In this document: positions 19,603-29,563 of the stretch, one piece after another
How positions within the stretch are numbered: the first letter of the stretch is position 1
How the letters are laid out: the number at the start of each line of letters is the position of its first letter
Source: Fermentimonas sp.
GTDB lineage: Bacteria > Bacteroidota > Bacteroidia > Bacteroidales > Dysgonomonadaceae
NCBI GenBank assembly: GCA_028709385.1
Contig: JAQVXD010000005.1
Location: 36,659-100,658, forward strand
DNA: 64,000 bases
Direction: 5' to 3'
The notes under the pieces: model-generated
Database searches by the model: none
Told to the model about the DNA's origin: nothing
The model's input: only the letters and a program-made list of their open reading frames with translations
Position numbers and translations under genes: made by a program

Positions 19603-20034
19603 ATGAAAACTACAATCTTAGCAAATATCGCACTGAGTACATTCTTGTTTATTGCCTGTAATTCAGGATCATCCAACAAGAACATTTCAGAATCAAAAAA
19701 TGAAATGGAACAAATGGAATTGGGAAATACACACAACGGAGCTGATCACATGATTCAAGGAGAAGCTCACGAAGAGCATGCCATGTTAAATGTAAAGGGA
19801 AGTTGTGAAATGTGTAAAGAACGCATTGAAAAAGCCGCAAAAGAAGTGGAAGGCGTTTCTTTTGCAAGCTGGGAAATAGAAAAACAAGTGTTACATCTGA
19901 ATTACAATCCGGATAAAGCATCTGAAGACGATATTGCAAAAGCAATTGCAGCTGCAGGACACGATACTGATAAATATAAGGCAGACAAGGCTACATATGA
20001 TGCTTTGCCGGCATGCTGTAAATACAGAGATTAA
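19603..20034 (+). CDS. HMA-domain lipoprotein, periplasmic metal chaperone
   Basis: The 143-residue protein carries a lipobox (FIAC, Cys19), a His/Met-rich linker (residues 36-60) and an HMA domain with CEMC at 68-71, followed by a C-terminal extension ending ALPACCKYRD. The HMA domain and tail match the C-terminus of the preceding CusB very closely, down to the DNA: the last 80 bases of both genes differ at only about ten positions. This points to recent duplication or gene conversion. A membrane-tethered soft-metal chaperone feeding CusB or CopB is the most likely role. The CC tail may form a second metal site. Confidence 0.85.
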   Translation: MKTTILANIALSTFLFIACNSGSSNKNISESKNEMEQMELGNTHNGADHMIQGEAHEEHAMLNVKGSCEMCKERIEKAAKEVEGVSFASWEIEKQVLHLNYNPDKASEDDIAKAIAAAGHDTDKYKADKATYDALPACCKYRD

Positions 20035-20058
20035 ATAATTTTATTAATTTGTTTACAA

Positions 20059-20085
20059 GGGGAATACCACAAAATGGTAATCCCC
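20059..20085 (+). terminator. Hairpin between the HMA lipoprotein and copB
   Basis: GGGGAATACC and GGTAATCCCC form a 10-bp stem with one mismatch and a 7-base loop, 24 bp after the lipoprotein stop. The following TAACTTTAATT is T-rich but not a clean U-run, so this may be a partial terminator that lowers copB expression rather than a full stop. Confidence 0.5.
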
Positions 20086-20132
20086 TAACTTTAATTACCC
20101 TTGTAGTATCTCATTAAAAAAAAATAAGAAAA

Positions 20133-22190
20133 ATGGAACACCAACATAGGTATTCAGAAACAACGCATGATCACCATGAGGAGCATGAAGGTCATGTTCA
20201 TGGAGGACACCACGGAGAACACGATCATGGAGGACATGCTGGGGATTTTAAACAAAAGTTTTGGGTATCTCTTATTTTATCAATTCCAATACTCTTAATG
20301 TCCACTTTTATGGGTATTGAACTCCCTTTTCAATTCAGTTTTCCCGGATCTGATTGGGTAGTTCTTATCTTGTCTACTATTTTGTTTTTTTATGGCGGTA
20401 CACCTTTTCTAAAGGGAGCCAAAACGGAATTAAGTGACCGAAAACCGGCAATGATGACATTGATATCGATGGGTATTTCTGTAGCGTATATATATAGCTT
20501 GTATGCATTTATATCCAATCATCTTATTCCTAATGCACCACATTTGATGGATTTCTTCTGGGAGCTGGCAACACTTATTGTTATTATGCTTCTTGGACAC
20601 TGGATTGAAATGAGAGCAGTAGGAAATGCCGGCAATGCATTACAGAAAATGGCCGAATTGTTACCAAACAAAGCTCTTTTAATTAACGAACATGGAAATA
20701 TTTCTGAAGTGAATCTTAAAGATATTCATATTGGCCAGCATTTACTTGTTAATGCAGGAGATAAAATTCCCACAGACGGTAAAATATTAGAGGGAAACAC
20801 AAGTGTGAATGAATCTATGGTAACCGGTGAAGCTAAAGCGGTAAATAAAACCGTTGGTGATAAAGTGATCGGAGGTTCTGTAAATGGGAAAGGAACACTT
20901 AAAATAGAAGTTACAGGAACAGGTGAATCTGGTTTTCTGTCACAAGTAATGAGGCTTGTTAGTGATGCTCAGAAAGAAAAATCCCGCTCTGAAACACTTT
21001 CAGATAAAGTTGCAGGTGCACTATTTTATGTTGCAGTAGCTGTAGGTATAATAGCTTTCGTTGTATGGTTGATTTTAACTAAAGATCTCAATGTTGCTTT
21101 TGAGCGACTTGTAACTGTACTTATCATAGCCTGCCCTCATGCACTGGGACTTGCCATACCACTTGTGGTTGCCAGATCCACATCTTTAGGCGCTAAAAAC
21201 GGATTGTTAATTCGTAACAGAGTTGCTTTAGAAAAGTCTAAAAAAATTAAATATGTCACAATGGATAAAACCGGGACACTAACTGAAGGCGATTTCAGTG
21301 TGTCTGTCGTTGAGTCTCTTTCTGTAAATTGGAGTGACAATGAAATTTTAAGCATGATGGCATCACTTGAAAGCCATTCAAATCACCCTTTGGCAGTAGG
21401 CATACTTGAAGAAGCTGAAAAGCAGAATATTCGTTTTCCTGTACCAGAGAATGTATCAGTTATCAGTGGCACAGGTCTTCAAGGTACAGTAGAAGGCAAA
21501 CAATTATTAATAGTAAAACCTGCATACCTTGATGAACATAGGATGCCTTACGACAAAAACAGATATAGCGAACTGGCTAAAAAAGGAAATTCTGTGAGTT
21601 ATCTGATTATAGATGATGAAGTAGCCGGAATAGTTGCGCAGGGAGATGAGATAAAAGAAGAGGCTAAAATCACTGTTAATGGCTTGAAACAGATGAATAT
21701 TGTTCCGGTAATGCTTACAGGTGATAATGAGGAGTATGCCAAAAGTGTTGCAATCCAAGTAGGTATAAGCGAAATTCATGCTGGTCTCCTGCCTCAGGAT
21801 AAGGAAAAATATATACAATCCATGCAAGACAATGGAAATCCGGTTATGATGGTTGGCGATGGGGTAAATGATGCTCCCGCATTAGCAAGAGCAGAGATTG
21901 GTGTTGCAATCGGAGCAGGAACCGATGTTGCAATCGACTCGGCAGATGTGGTATTGGTTAAAAGTAATCCTTCTGACATTCTACATTTTTTTACACTGGC
22001 TAAAAACACTACCCGCAAAATGGTTCAGAACCTGTGGTGGGGTGCAGGATACAATATTATTGCAATTCCACTTGCAGCAGGTGTGCTGGCCCCAATTGGA
22101 ATTATTTTAAGTCCTGCTGTTGGTGCAGTTTTAATGTCTATAAGTACAATCGTAGTAGCACTTAATTCGATGACACTCAAATTGAAATAA
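20133..22190 (+). CDS. copB: Copper/silver-exporting P-type ATPase, CopB type
   Basis: This 685-residue P1B-type ATPase pumps copper or silver out of the cytoplasm. It has no N-terminal HMA domain; instead residues 2-43 are very rich in histidine ([20 protein letters not shown] and similar). The TM metal motif is CPH (334-336), the signature of the P1B-3/CopB group. The phosphorylation motif DKTGTLTEG starts at D378, [10 protein letters not shown] is the nucleotide-binding HP motif, and [11 protein letters not shown] is the hinge. All catalytic parts are intact and the length is typical. It closes the copper island after a 98-bp gap containing a hairpin. Confidence 0.93.
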   Translation: MEHQHRYSETTHDHHEEHEGHVHGGHHGEHDHGGHAGDFKQKFWVSLILSIPILLMSTFMGIELPFQFSFPGSDWVVLILSTILFFYGGTPFLKGAKTELSDRKPAMMTLISMGISVAYIYSLYAFISNHLIPNAPHLMDFFWELATLIVIMLLGHWIEMRAVGNAGNALQKMAELLPNKALLINEHGNISEVNLKDIHIGQHLLVNAGDKIPTDGKILEGNTSVNESMVTGEAKAVNKTVGDKVIGGSVNGKGTLKIEVTGTGESGFLSQVMRLVSDAQKEKSRSETLSDKVAGALFYVAVAVGIIAFVVWLILTKDLNVAFERLVTVLIIACPHALGLAIPLVVARSTSLGAKNGLLIRNRVALEKSKKIKYVTMDKTGTLTEGDFSVSVVESLSVNWSDNEILSMMASLESHSNHPLAVGILEEAEKQNIRFPVPENVSVISGTGLQGTVEGKQLLIVKPAYLDEHRMPYDKNRYSELAKKGNSVSYLIIDDEVAGIVAQGDEIKEEAKITVNGLKQMNIVPVMLTGDNEEYAKSVAIQVGISEIHAGLLPQDKEKYIQSMQDNGNPVMMVGDGVNDAPALARAEIGVAIGAGTDVAIDSADVVLVKSNPSDILHFFTLAKNTTRKMVQNLWWGAGYNIIAIPLAAGVLAPIGIILSPAVGAVLMSISTIVVALNSMTLKLK

Positions 22191-22238
22191 TGGCATAGAA
22201 CCACTTTAAATAACCAGGTATAATAAATATCTCTGTAT

Positions 22239-23768
22239 TTACAACGAACCTATATTGTACAAAAGAGTTGCCTCAGGGCCTAAAGGCAGGCCTAGCAATA
22301 TCCAAATTATCAACAACAACGTCCAACCAATAAAGAACACTATGGAGTAAGGCAACATGTTTCCGACTAATGTCCCGAATCCTGCATCTTTTTGATATTT
22401 CTGAAAATATACGATGATAAGTGCAAAGAAACTCATCATGGGAGAAATTATATTTGTTACACTATCACCTATTCTGTAGACCACTTGCGATAGCTCTGGT
22501 GAATAGCCCAACAGCATGAAAATCGGAATAAAAATCGGTGCCATTATTGCCCATTTAGCAGATGCACTACCCATAAACAAATTTATTGTTGCGGAAAATA
22601 TAATAAATAATACAGCCAAAGGTATCAATCCTAAGTTGAGACTCTCTAGAGACTCAGCTCCGGTAATAGCAAGCAAAACACCAAGATTGCTCCATTGAAA
22701 CCAAGCTACAAATTGAGCGGCAAAAAAGACAAGTACAAGAAATGAAACCAGCGTTTTAAAACTATTATTCATCCCATCAATAACATCTGAAGATTTTTTA
22801 AATGTTCCTACAGTGTATCCGTAAACAATACCCAGTGTTGCAGAAATTAGAAATAAGAATGATATAAATCCTTTCAATAAAGGGGAATGTAATATTGTAT
22901 TATCAGGACCTCTTAAAAATCCATTATCAGGAATAACTGAAATTAATATCAACACAATCCAAATTATTAATGCAAATCCGGTATTACGAAGTCCTTTTCG
23001 CTCTAAGGGAGTCAGTTCAGTTATCTTCTCCGGCTTAACATCTCCGCTATATTTTCCCAAACGTGGTTCTACTATTTTGTTAGTAACCAAGGTGCCTAGA
23101 AAAGTTATCATAAATGTTGAAACAACCATGAAATAATAGTTGGCAGTCGGCATTACCACATAGTCAGGATCTAATATCTGAGCTGCCTCCGTGGATAAAC
23201 CGGCAAGCAGGGGGTCTATAGTACCAATAAGAAGGTTAGCACTAAAGCCACCACTAACGCCTGCAAATGCAGCAGCCATACCTGCTAAAGGATGCCTGCC
23301 CAATGAGTGAAAAATTACGCCCGAAAGAGGAATAATAAGAATATAACCCACATCAGAAGCAACATTAGATATTACACCGGTAAAAACAACCATGATTGTT
23401 ACTGCCTTGGGAGGTGCTTTAACCAACAGAGCTTTAACAGCAGTACTTATCAATCCGCTGCTCTCTGCCACACCTATACCCAACAATGCAACCATAACAA
23501 TTCCAAGTGGAGCAAAGCCTGTGTAACTTGAAACCATATCAAGTAATATTCTATGTACGCCTTCTTTTGACAATAGGTTAACCACATTTATTGTCTCACC
23601 TGTTGCAGGATGAATACCACTCCAGCCTAACAAACCTCCGATAGCTGAAATAATAAGTGTAAAAAGAGCAAAAAGAGCAAAAAGTATTGCAGGGTGTGGA
23701 AGAGCATTTCCTCCTCTTTCTATAAGTTTAATAAATCCATTATTAGCATTTGACTTATTATAAGACAT
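22239..23768 (-). CDS. abgT: AbgT-family transporter
   Basis: This 509-residue integral membrane protein matches AbgT-family carriers throughout, for example GFIKLIERGGNALPHPAILF, VVFTGVISNVASDVGYIL, FAGVSGGFSANLLIGTIDPL and MGSASAKWAIMAPIFIPIF. The family was named for p-aminobenzoyl-glutamate uptake, but several members act as drug or sulfonamide exporters, so direction and substrate are not settled. No abgA/abgB peptidase gene lies beside it. A consensus promoter is visible 60-95 bp upstream of its start. It converges with copB, with only 48 bp and no strong terminator between them. Confidence 0.9.
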   Translation of the reverse strand: MSYNKSNANNGFIKLIERGGNALPHPAILFALFALFTLIISAIGGLLGWSGIHPATGETINVVNLLSKEGVHRILLDMVSSYTGFAPLGIVMVALLGIGVAESSGLISTAVKALLVKAPPKAVTIMVVFTGVISNVASDVGYILIIPLSGVIFHSLGRHPLAGMAAAFAGVSGGFSANLLIGTIDPLLAGLSTEAAQILDPDYVVMPTANYYFMVVSTFMITFLGTLVTNKIVEPRLGKYSGDVKPEKITELTPLERKGLRNTGFALIIWIVLILISVIPDNGFLRGPDNTILHSPLLKGFISFLFLISATLGIVYGYTVGTFKKSSDVIDGMNNSFKTLVSFLVLVFFAAQFVAWFQWSNLGVLLAITGAESLESLNLGLIPLAVLFIIFSATINLFMGSASAKWAIMAPIFIPIFMLLGYSPELSQVVYRIGDSVTNIISPMMSFFALIIVYFQKYQKDAGFGTLVGNMLPYSIVFFIGWTLLLIIWILLGLPLGPEATLLYNIGSL

Positions 23769-23832
23769 TAAACCTCCTTTTTTTAATTTGATTAGCTCTC
23801 AAATGTTAATATTATCGTATAATTTTAATTGG

Positions 23833-23863
23833 CAAAGATAAAACAATGATAAGGCTAAACAAA
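23833..23863 (-). promoter_or_regulatory. Bacteroidetes-type promoter of abgT
   Basis: On the minus strand TTTG (23863-23860), exactly 19 bases, then TATCTTTG (23840-23833) is a perfect match to the TTTG-N19-TAnnTTTG consensus. The start codon follows at 23768, giving a leader of about 60 nt. Confidence 0.75.
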
Positions 23864-23915
23864 AATTTACTAAATTTGTTTCGATGATCTGCAAACTAAC
23901 TAATATCAGCATATT

Positions 23916-25193
23916 ATGTATACCAAAAGACTTATTACACTTCTAGTAACAATTGCCACCTTGAGCTTATTCACCTCATACTCACAAGATAAAAAGGTGA
24001 ATTATGAAGAGGATAAAGTTACTCCTTACTCTCTTCCTTCAATATTAACCTCTAATGGAGGTACAGTAATAAATAACATAAATGACTGGGAGCAATTCAG
24101 GAAACCTGAAATCAAATATAGTTTTACAGATCATGTGTACGGAAGAGTACCTGGAAATATAGACACAATGCTTGTTAAGGTTAACGAGGAGGGTACATTT
24201 TTAGATGGAGCAGCAAGACGTAAACAGATCACATTGACATTTATTAAAAATGGGAAAGAAGTAAGCGCAGACCTATTAATTTATATACCGAACTCAGTTA
24301 AAAAAGCTCCTCTGTTTTTAGGTTATAACTTTGAGGGTAATCATACAATAACTGACGACAAAAATGTTTACATTACCAAGTCGTGGGTACCTGTTAACAA
24401 CGAAATAGGAGTAAAAACCAATGTTGCTGTTGAAGAATCCCGTGGAAGTATGAAAAACAGATGGTCTGTTGAGAAAATTATTGAAGCCGGCTACGGTCTG
24501 GTCACCCTATACCGGGGCGACATCGATCCTGATAAGGATGATTTCAGCGACGGTGTACATCAGCTGTTCTACACAAAAGATCAGGAAAAGCCTGAGCAGG
24601 AAGATTGGGGCACTATCGCTGCATGGAGCTGGGGATTATCCAGAGTGATGGACTATCTTGAAACTGATGAAGATATCAATCATGACAAAGTAATTGTTTT
24701 CGGACACTCAAGATTAGGGAAGGCTTCACTTTGGGCTGCTGCAACTGATAATAGATTTGCAGGCTGTATATCTAACAATTCAGGAGCAATGGGTGCCGCC
24801 CTTTCCAGACGTAACTTCGGTGAAACGGTTGAAGTTATTAACAATGCATTCCCTCACTGGTTTTGCGGTAACTTCAAAAAATACTCTAATAAAGGATATT
24901 TGCTCCCTGTTGATCAGCACATGCTTATCTCTTTGATAGCGCCTAGACCTGTCTACATAGCCAGTGCTACAGAGGATTTATGGGCAGATCCAAAAGGAGA
25001 ATTTTTATCTGCGAAAGAGGCATCGGTAGTATATAATTTATATGGTTTCCCAGGACTTTCATCCACAAATATGCCTAAGCCTGATTCTCCGATTATAGGT
25101 GAAGTAAGTTATCATCTTAGAACCGGGGTACATAATGTCACTGATTATGACTGGGAACAATACATTAAATTTGCCAAGTACAACAAATTCTAA
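23916..25193 (+). CDS. Carbohydrate esterase family 15 (glucuronoyl esterase) protein
   Basis: The 425-residue protein has a signal peptide (about 1-23) and an alpha/beta-hydrolase fold. The nucleophile elbow GHSRLGK (about 263-269) is the bacterial CE15 form of the GCSRxGK motif. NNSGAMGAALSRRNFGE and PHWFCGNFKKY follow as in the family, LISLIAPRPVYIASATEDLW carries an acidic residue, and RTGVHNVTDYDW near 403-414 holds the catalytic histidine. CE15 enzymes cleave ester bonds between glucuronic acid on xylan and lignin alcohols. It stands alone, apart from the GH cluster 12 kb to the left, and is followed by an AT-rich hairpin overlapping its stop. Confidence 0.85.
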   Translation: MYTKRLITLLVTIATLSLFTSYSQDKKVNYEEDKVTPYSLPSILTSNGGTVINNINDWEQFRKPEIKYSFTDHVYGRVPGNIDTMLVKVNEEGTFLDGAARRKQITLTFIKNGKEVSADLLIYIPNSVKKAPLFLGYNFEGNHTITDDKNVYITKSWVPVNNEIGVKTNVAVEESRGSMKNRWSVEKIIEAGYGLVTLYRGDIDPDKDDFSDGVHQLFYTKDQEKPEQEDWGTIAAWSWGLSRVMDYLETDEDINHDKVIVFGHSRLGKASLWAAATDNRFAGCISNNSGAMGAALSRRNFGETVEVINNAFPHWFCGNFKKYSNKGYLLPVDQHMLISLIAPRPVYIASATEDLWADPKGEFLSAKEASVVYNLYGFPGLSSTNMPKPDSPIIGEVSYHLRTGVHNVTDYDWEQYIKFAKYNKF

Positions 25194-25212
25194 AAATTGA
25201 AGTACAATTTTT
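25192..25212. terminator. Weak AT-rich hairpin between CE15 and nitroreductase genes
   Basis: AAAAATTG and CAATTTTT form an 8-bp stem with loop AAGTA. It begins inside the CE15 stop region and lies between two convergent genes, so it could terminate both. The stem has only one G-C pair, so efficiency is doubtful. Confidence 0.35.
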
Positions 25213-25239
25213 CTGAAGTCAAGTATTTTTATCAATTAC

Positions 25240-25842
25240 TTACTTAATGAAGCCAACCGACTGTGTCAGTAAAGGCTCCTGATTAGGTTTTAAATCAAGC
25301 AATTCGCTTAATTCATCTTTATTGAATGAGCCGCGGGCAACAGAGCCCAATCCTTCAGAAGCACAATACAAATAAACATTCTGTGAAACATAACCGCAGC
25401 TGGTATAAGCATGTTGTCTGCTGGATGCTTTTTCAATATCAGATACAAAAATAATATTGAGAGCAGCATCGGCAACAAAATCCTGTACACCTGTATGTGC
25501 TCTGAAATCGCCTTTTTTTACCTCTTTAAGAAGATTGTTACGTGCATCATAAAAGTAGAGACCGTTTTTAGTTGCAATATAAAGCTCAAGCTCCTGCTTG
25601 TTATTCGCAGTGGGAGCAGTACGTTTATCATCACGGTTAAATCCGTTGGCAGCCCACAACAGATCTGATATCTGTTGAACTGTTAACTCTTTATCTAAAA
25701 AAGACCTGGTGGATTTACGTTCGTTTAACGCCTGCATAAGAGGTTTCCCGCCTGATCTGTTCGGTGCCGGTAGTTTTATATCCTGTGCCATAAGTGAACT
25801 ACCCATAAATAAAACTATTATAAAAATGATTAATCTGTTCAT
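25240..25842 (-). CDS. SagB/ThcOx-type nitroreductase family protein, exported
   Basis: The 200-residue protein starts with a signal peptide (about 1-19, ending SLMAQ) and continues as a compact FMN-dependent nitroreductase. MQALNERKSTRSF is the phosphate-binding entry motif, QQISDLLWAANGFNR follows, then RTAPTANNKQELELYI, and a C-terminal GLGSVARGSF that normally closes the flavin pocket. Such periplasmic members are common in Bacteroidales and their substrate is not known. It appears monocistronic. Confidence 0.8.
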   Translation of the reverse strand: MNRLIIFIIVLFMGSSLMAQDIKLPAPNRSGGKPLMQALNERKSTRSFLDKELTVQQISDLLWAANGFNRDDKRTAPTANNKQELELYIATKNGLYFYDARNNLLKEVKKGDFRAHTGVQDFVADAALNIIFVSDIEKASSRQHAYTSCGYVSQNVYLYCASEGLGSVARGSFNKDELSELLDLKPNQEPLLTQSVGFIK

Positions 25843-25986
25843 AGTAAATTATATATATATATTGTGTTAATCACCCTTGTAAATATACATAACATATTAC
25901 AACTGTGAAAAAATTTCCTACTTAAGTTCTGATAGTTCTATTGCTGTTTTATGGGATTGGTTACAATATCACAAATTATTCATAAA

Positions 25987-27309
25987 CTATTCTTCCATTA
26001 AAAATGAAATAGGATCTGAAAGATATTCCATAACTTTATAGATAAAACGAGTAGTTTCGCCTCCGTCTACAACTCTGTGATCCACTGTAAGTGAAAGCGG
26101 CATAATATTTCCAATAACTATTTCATCACCTTTTACTACAGGTGTTTTAAGAATCCTTCCGATTCCAAGGATACCTGCCTGAGGAAAATTAAGTACCGGT
26201 GTAGCATAAATACCACCGAATGAACCAAAACTGGTGATACTGAAACTTCCGTCTTTCAAATCCTCAAGAGTCAGCTTTCTGTTTCTTGCTTTATTTGCAA
26301 GTTCTCCGATCTGCCCTGCAATCTGAAATATAGACAACCTATCAGCATCACGTATAACAGGTACCACAAGTCCGTCAGGAGCATCAACAGCAATACCTAT
26401 ATGATAGCGGTTACGATAAATCATCCTGTTGTTTTCAGTATCAATCTGAGAGTTAAGCTGCGGGTGCTGTTTTAATGCCTGAGCTACTGCCTTAACTATG
26501 AATGGGAGATAAGTCAGTTTTACACCTTTATCAGCAAACTTTTGTTTATAACGAGACCTCACATCCATCAATGCGGATATTTCAACCTCTTCAAAAACCG
26601 ACATATGAGCTGCATTATGCTTCGATTGAAGCATATTCTTGGCAATTGTCTTCCTTATCTGTGTAAGTGGTTTATACGTTACATCTTCAGGTCCTTGTTT
26701 GTATGATTCTTTGGGAACAAATGAGGCTCTGCTGATTTCAGTATCAGATTGAATATCAGAATCACCGGTTTTAGAATTATAGTTAAGAATATCCTCTTTT
26801 TTCACCCTGCCTGAAGGTCCGCTTCCCGAAATAATATTTATATCAATTCCCATTTGTTTGGCCATAGCCCGTGCAACCGGTGTTGCAAGTGCTTTACGGG
26901 GCATGGCAGTTTCGCCTTCAGTTTCTGAATCACCTTCATCACTTGGAGCCATGATGTCACCTTTCCCTGCCACTTCAATAGTGCCGACAACAGAGCCACC
27001 TTCTTCATCCGGCTCAACTACCGGTTCGGTTGTTGTTTTTGTGTCTTCTTTTACCTGTTCTGAAGTTTCTCCTTCAATCTGAATTATTACTAAAGGGCTG
27101 CCAACTTTAATAACATCTCCAACTTCGCCAATTAATTTAGCAATTACTCCATTTTTAGGTGAAGGTATATCAGCAACAACCTTGTCTGTTTCCATCTGCA
27201 CGAGGGATTCACCCATTTTTACCTGCTGACCGGGCTTAACATACCATTCCATTATCGTACCCTCTTCGAGTCCTTCACCCAGATCCGGAAAATTAAATGT
27301 AAACTTCAT
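25987..27309 (-). CDS. 2-oxo acid dehydrogenase complex E2 (dihydrolipoamide acyltransferase)
   Basis: This 440-residue E2 core has one N-terminal lipoyl domain with the lipoylated lysine in METDKVVAD (K43). An acidic linker rich in Glu, Thr and Val follows, then a peripheral-subunit-binding domain (ATPVARAMAKQMGIDIN, SGPSGRVKKEDI at about 145-177) and the acyltransferase domain ending in DHRVVDGG (active-site His about 411). It transfers the acyl group from E1 to coenzyme A. The single lipoyl domain and the alpha/beta E1 pair beside it suggest a branched-chain 2-oxo acid (isobutyryl/isovaleryl-CoA forming) complex, though pyruvate cannot be excluded. The E3 gene is not in the window. It is third in the operon, 57 bp after E1 beta. 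Confidence 0.9.
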   Translation of the reverse strand: MKFTFNFPDLGEGLEEGTIMEWYVKPGQQVKMGESLVQMETDKVVADIPSPKNGVIAKLIGEVGDVIKVGSPLVIIQIEGETSEQVKEDTKTTTEPVVEPDEEGGSVVGTIEVAGKGDIMAPSDEGDSETEGETAMPRKALATPVARAMAKQMGIDINIISGSGPSGRVKKEDILNYNSKTGDSDIQSDTEISRASFVPKESYKQGPEDVTYKPLTQIRKTIAKNMLQSKHNAAHMSVFEEVEISALMDVRSRYKQKFADKGVKLTYLPFIVKAVAQALKQHPQLNSQIDTENNRMIYRNRYHIGIAVDAPDGLVVPVIRDADRLSIFQIAGQIGELANKARNRKLTLEDLKDGSFSITSFGSFGGIYATPVLNFPQAGILGIGRILKTPVVKGDEIVIGNIMPLSLTVDHRVVDGGETTRFIYKVMEYLSDPISFLMEE

Positions 27310-27366
27310 ATTTTATCTGTTATTTTAAACACAAACAAGCAATTAGCGATTATATTAATCTAAATC

Positions 27367-28344
27367 TCAAAAATTAACTGTTTTCTCAATTTCATAAAAA
27401 ATCCTCTCAGGAGATATAATATAGTATTTCTCACCCTGAGCCAAAGGAACAACTGTATCGTAACCCATCAACCTCCTTGGAGGAGCCTCCAAATAAAGAA
27501 ACGCTTCTTCATTAGCAATTGCAACGAGCTCTGATCCAACACTAAACGACTCATGCGCTTCTGCAACAATTATCATTCTTCCTGTTTTCCTTACAGACTC
27601 ACCGACTGTTTGCCTGTCAATAGGGTAAATTGAGCGCAGGTCGATCAATTCAACCGAAATACCGGCTTCTTTAGCCATATCGATTGCCTTCTGGCATTCA
27701 CGTACCATTGCACCAAAAGCCACTAATGTTACATCCTTGCCTTCCTGTACTACTTTTGCTTTTCCAAGCGGAATACTATATTTAATTTCTGAAACTTCCT
27801 GTTTTATGGCGCGATAAATGCGCTTAGGTTCCATAAAAATTACAGGATCTTCGCTCTCAATAGCTGAAATCATTAATCCTTTTGCATCGTGTGGAGTGGA
27901 AGGCACTACTACCTTCAATCCCGGTAGATGCGCAAATAAAGCCTCAGGACTGTCAGAATGATGTTCAAGTGCATTGACACCACCACCGTAAGGAAAACGT
28001 ATTACCATCGGCACGGTATATTTACCACGTGAACGATTTTGCATCCTGGAAACATTAGAAGCAATCTGATTAAATGCAGGGTAAGTAAAACCGTCAAATT
28101 GCAGTTCAACTATCGGTCTGAGCCCCGAAACAGCCATACCGAGAGCAGTACCCACTATACCGGATTCAGCAAGCGGTGAATCAAAAACGCGCTCAACACC
28201 ATATTTTTTCTGAAGACCTTCCGTTACACGAAATACCCCACCTTCAACACCGACATCTTCACCGTAAATAACTACACTTCTGTCTTCGTTCAGCTTTATA
28301 TCCAGTGCATTATTTATTGCCTTAACAATTGTCATTACACTCAT
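27367..28344 (-). CDS. 2-oxo acid dehydrogenase E1 component, beta subunit
   Basis: The 325-residue transketolase-like beta chain shows FGEDVG-type thiamine-site sequence (VVIYGEDVGVEGGVFRVTEG), FDSPLAESGIVGTALGMAV, ALEHHSDSPEALFAHLPGLK and EAHESFSVGSELVA, all standard for E1 beta of branched-chain or pyruvate dehydrogenases. It pairs with the alpha subunit to decarboxylate 2-oxo acids with thiamine diphosphate. Its start overlaps the end of E1 alpha by 4 bases (ATGA-type coupling), so the two chains are made in matched amounts. Confidence 0.92.
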   Translation of the reverse strand: MSVMTIVKAINNALDIKLNEDRSVVIYGEDVGVEGGVFRVTEGLQKKYGVERVFDSPLAESGIVGTALGMAVSGLRPIVELQFDGFTYPAFNQIASNVSRMQNRSRGKYTVPMVIRFPYGGGVNALEHHSDSPEALFAHLPGLKVVVPSTPHDAKGLMISAIESEDPVIFMEPKRIYRAIKQEVSEIKYSIPLGKAKVVQEGKDVTLVAFGAMVRECQKAIDMAKEAGISVELIDLRSIYPIDRQTVGESVRKTGRMIIVAEAHESFSVGSELVAIANEEAFLYLEAPPRRLMGYDTVVPLAQGEKYYIISPERIFYEIEKTVNF

Positions 28345-29450
28345 TTCCTGTTCTCCTTCCAGCTTAAAAATTGTTCGTAAGCACCCTTCTGTCTATTAAG
28401 ATCTTCAGGCATATCTGTATACATGTAATCAAAAACGTCATCAATCTTGTAAGCCTTTTCCTTTTCAGCACTCACAAATTGAGCATCTATCTCCTGCTTG
28501 TACTCCTCTCTTAATTTCTCTTTATCAATATTCCAGATACCCTTTTTCTTCATATATCTTTCAAGTCGAAGCAGAGGGTCAACAAGTGCCCATTCCTCTT
28601 CTTCTTCCTTCTTCCGATATTTTGACGGATCATCTGATGTTGTATGAGCACCCAAACGATATGTGTAAGCTTCAATCAAAACGGGACCTTTGCCCGACAG
28701 TGCATATTCGGATGCAATTTTATAAGCAAGATACATTGCAAAAAAATCGTTCCCGTCAACTTTAATGCCCGGAATTCCAAAAGCCACCGACTTTACGGCA
28801 AGATTAAGAGAGTTTGTCTGAGATTTCACAGGTACAGATATAGCATACTGATTATTTTGAATCGTGAAAATAACCGGTACCTGCCATACTCCGGCAAAGT
28901 TTAGTGCTTCACTGAAATCACCTTCAGAAGTGCCCCCGTCACCAATAAAAGTGAAAACAGCCTCATCCTTTTTTTGATATTTTATGGAGTATCCAATTCC
29001 TGTAGCATGATGAAACTGAGTACCTATTGAGATTGCTATAGGTAATGTTTTACTTACATTTTTAAAACTGCCTCCATGTTCATTTCCAAGATAGAAAAGA
29101 AACATCTCTTTCATAGTAACTCCCCGTGACAATAAAGTCCCCATTTCACGAAAAGCAGGAACCAGCCAATCCTCTTTACGAATATTCATACCCGCAGCAA
29201 TATGAATTGCTTCCTGCCCTAAGTTTGGAGTGAAAGTATACATTCTACCCTGACGCTGATATGATATTGCCATTTCGTCAGCCGTCCTTTCATAAAACAT
29301 TTGTTTATAAGCGTCAATTATAGAATCATTGTTTAATTCAGGAAACAGCTCTTTGTTGATAATATTTCCCTCATCATCAATAATACGCAGCATCCTATCA
29401 TCCAGTGGGTTAAAGTCACGAAAAATACCAGGTAAATCGTCTTGAATCAT
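28341..29450 (-). CDS. 2-oxo acid dehydrogenase E1 component, alpha subunit
   Basis: The 369-residue protein has the thiamine diphosphate motif GDGGTSEGDFSEALNFAGVW through QNNQYAISVP, and the phosphorylation-loop region TYRLGAHTTSDDPSKYR with the conserved His. QGRMYTFTPNLGQEAIHIAA lies near the N-terminus as in bacterial branched-chain E1 alpha proteins. It is the first gene of the E1 alpha, E1 beta, E2 operon. In anaerobic Bacteroidales such complexes supply branched acyl-CoA primers or oxidise amino-acid skeletons. I see no regulator gene nearby. Confidence 0.92.
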   Translation of the reverse strand: MIQDDLPGIFRDFNPLDDRMLRIIDDEGNIINKELFPELNNDSIIDAYKQMFYERTADEMAISYQRQGRMYTFTPNLGQEAIHIAAGMNIRKEDWLVPAFREMGTLLSRGVTMKEMFLFYLGNEHGGSFKNVSKTLPIAISIGTQFHHATGIGYSIKYQKKDEAVFTFIGDGGTSEGDFSEALNFAGVWQVPVIFTIQNNQYAISVPVKSQTNSLNLAVKSVAFGIPGIKVDGNDFFAMYLAYKIASEYALSGKGPVLIEAYTYRLGAHTTSDDPSKYRKKEEEEEWALVDPLLRLERYMKKKGIWNIDKEKLREEYKQEIDAQFVSAEKEKAYKIDDVFDYMYTDMPEDLNRQKGAYEQFLSWKENRK

Positions 29451-29563
29451 TTAACTGTTTGTTAGTATCGTAGTTATAAAATAAATAGCTGTGAATAAAA
29501 GCTGATTATATAACAGTCCGATAAAAAAATAGTTCTGAAATTTCTAAAAATGATTTAATCCGA

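Noticed and set aside
23640..23690. AAAAAGAGC tandem repeat
   Set aside because: It encodes the LFALFALF helix of the AbgT transporter; simple hydrophobic coding bias.
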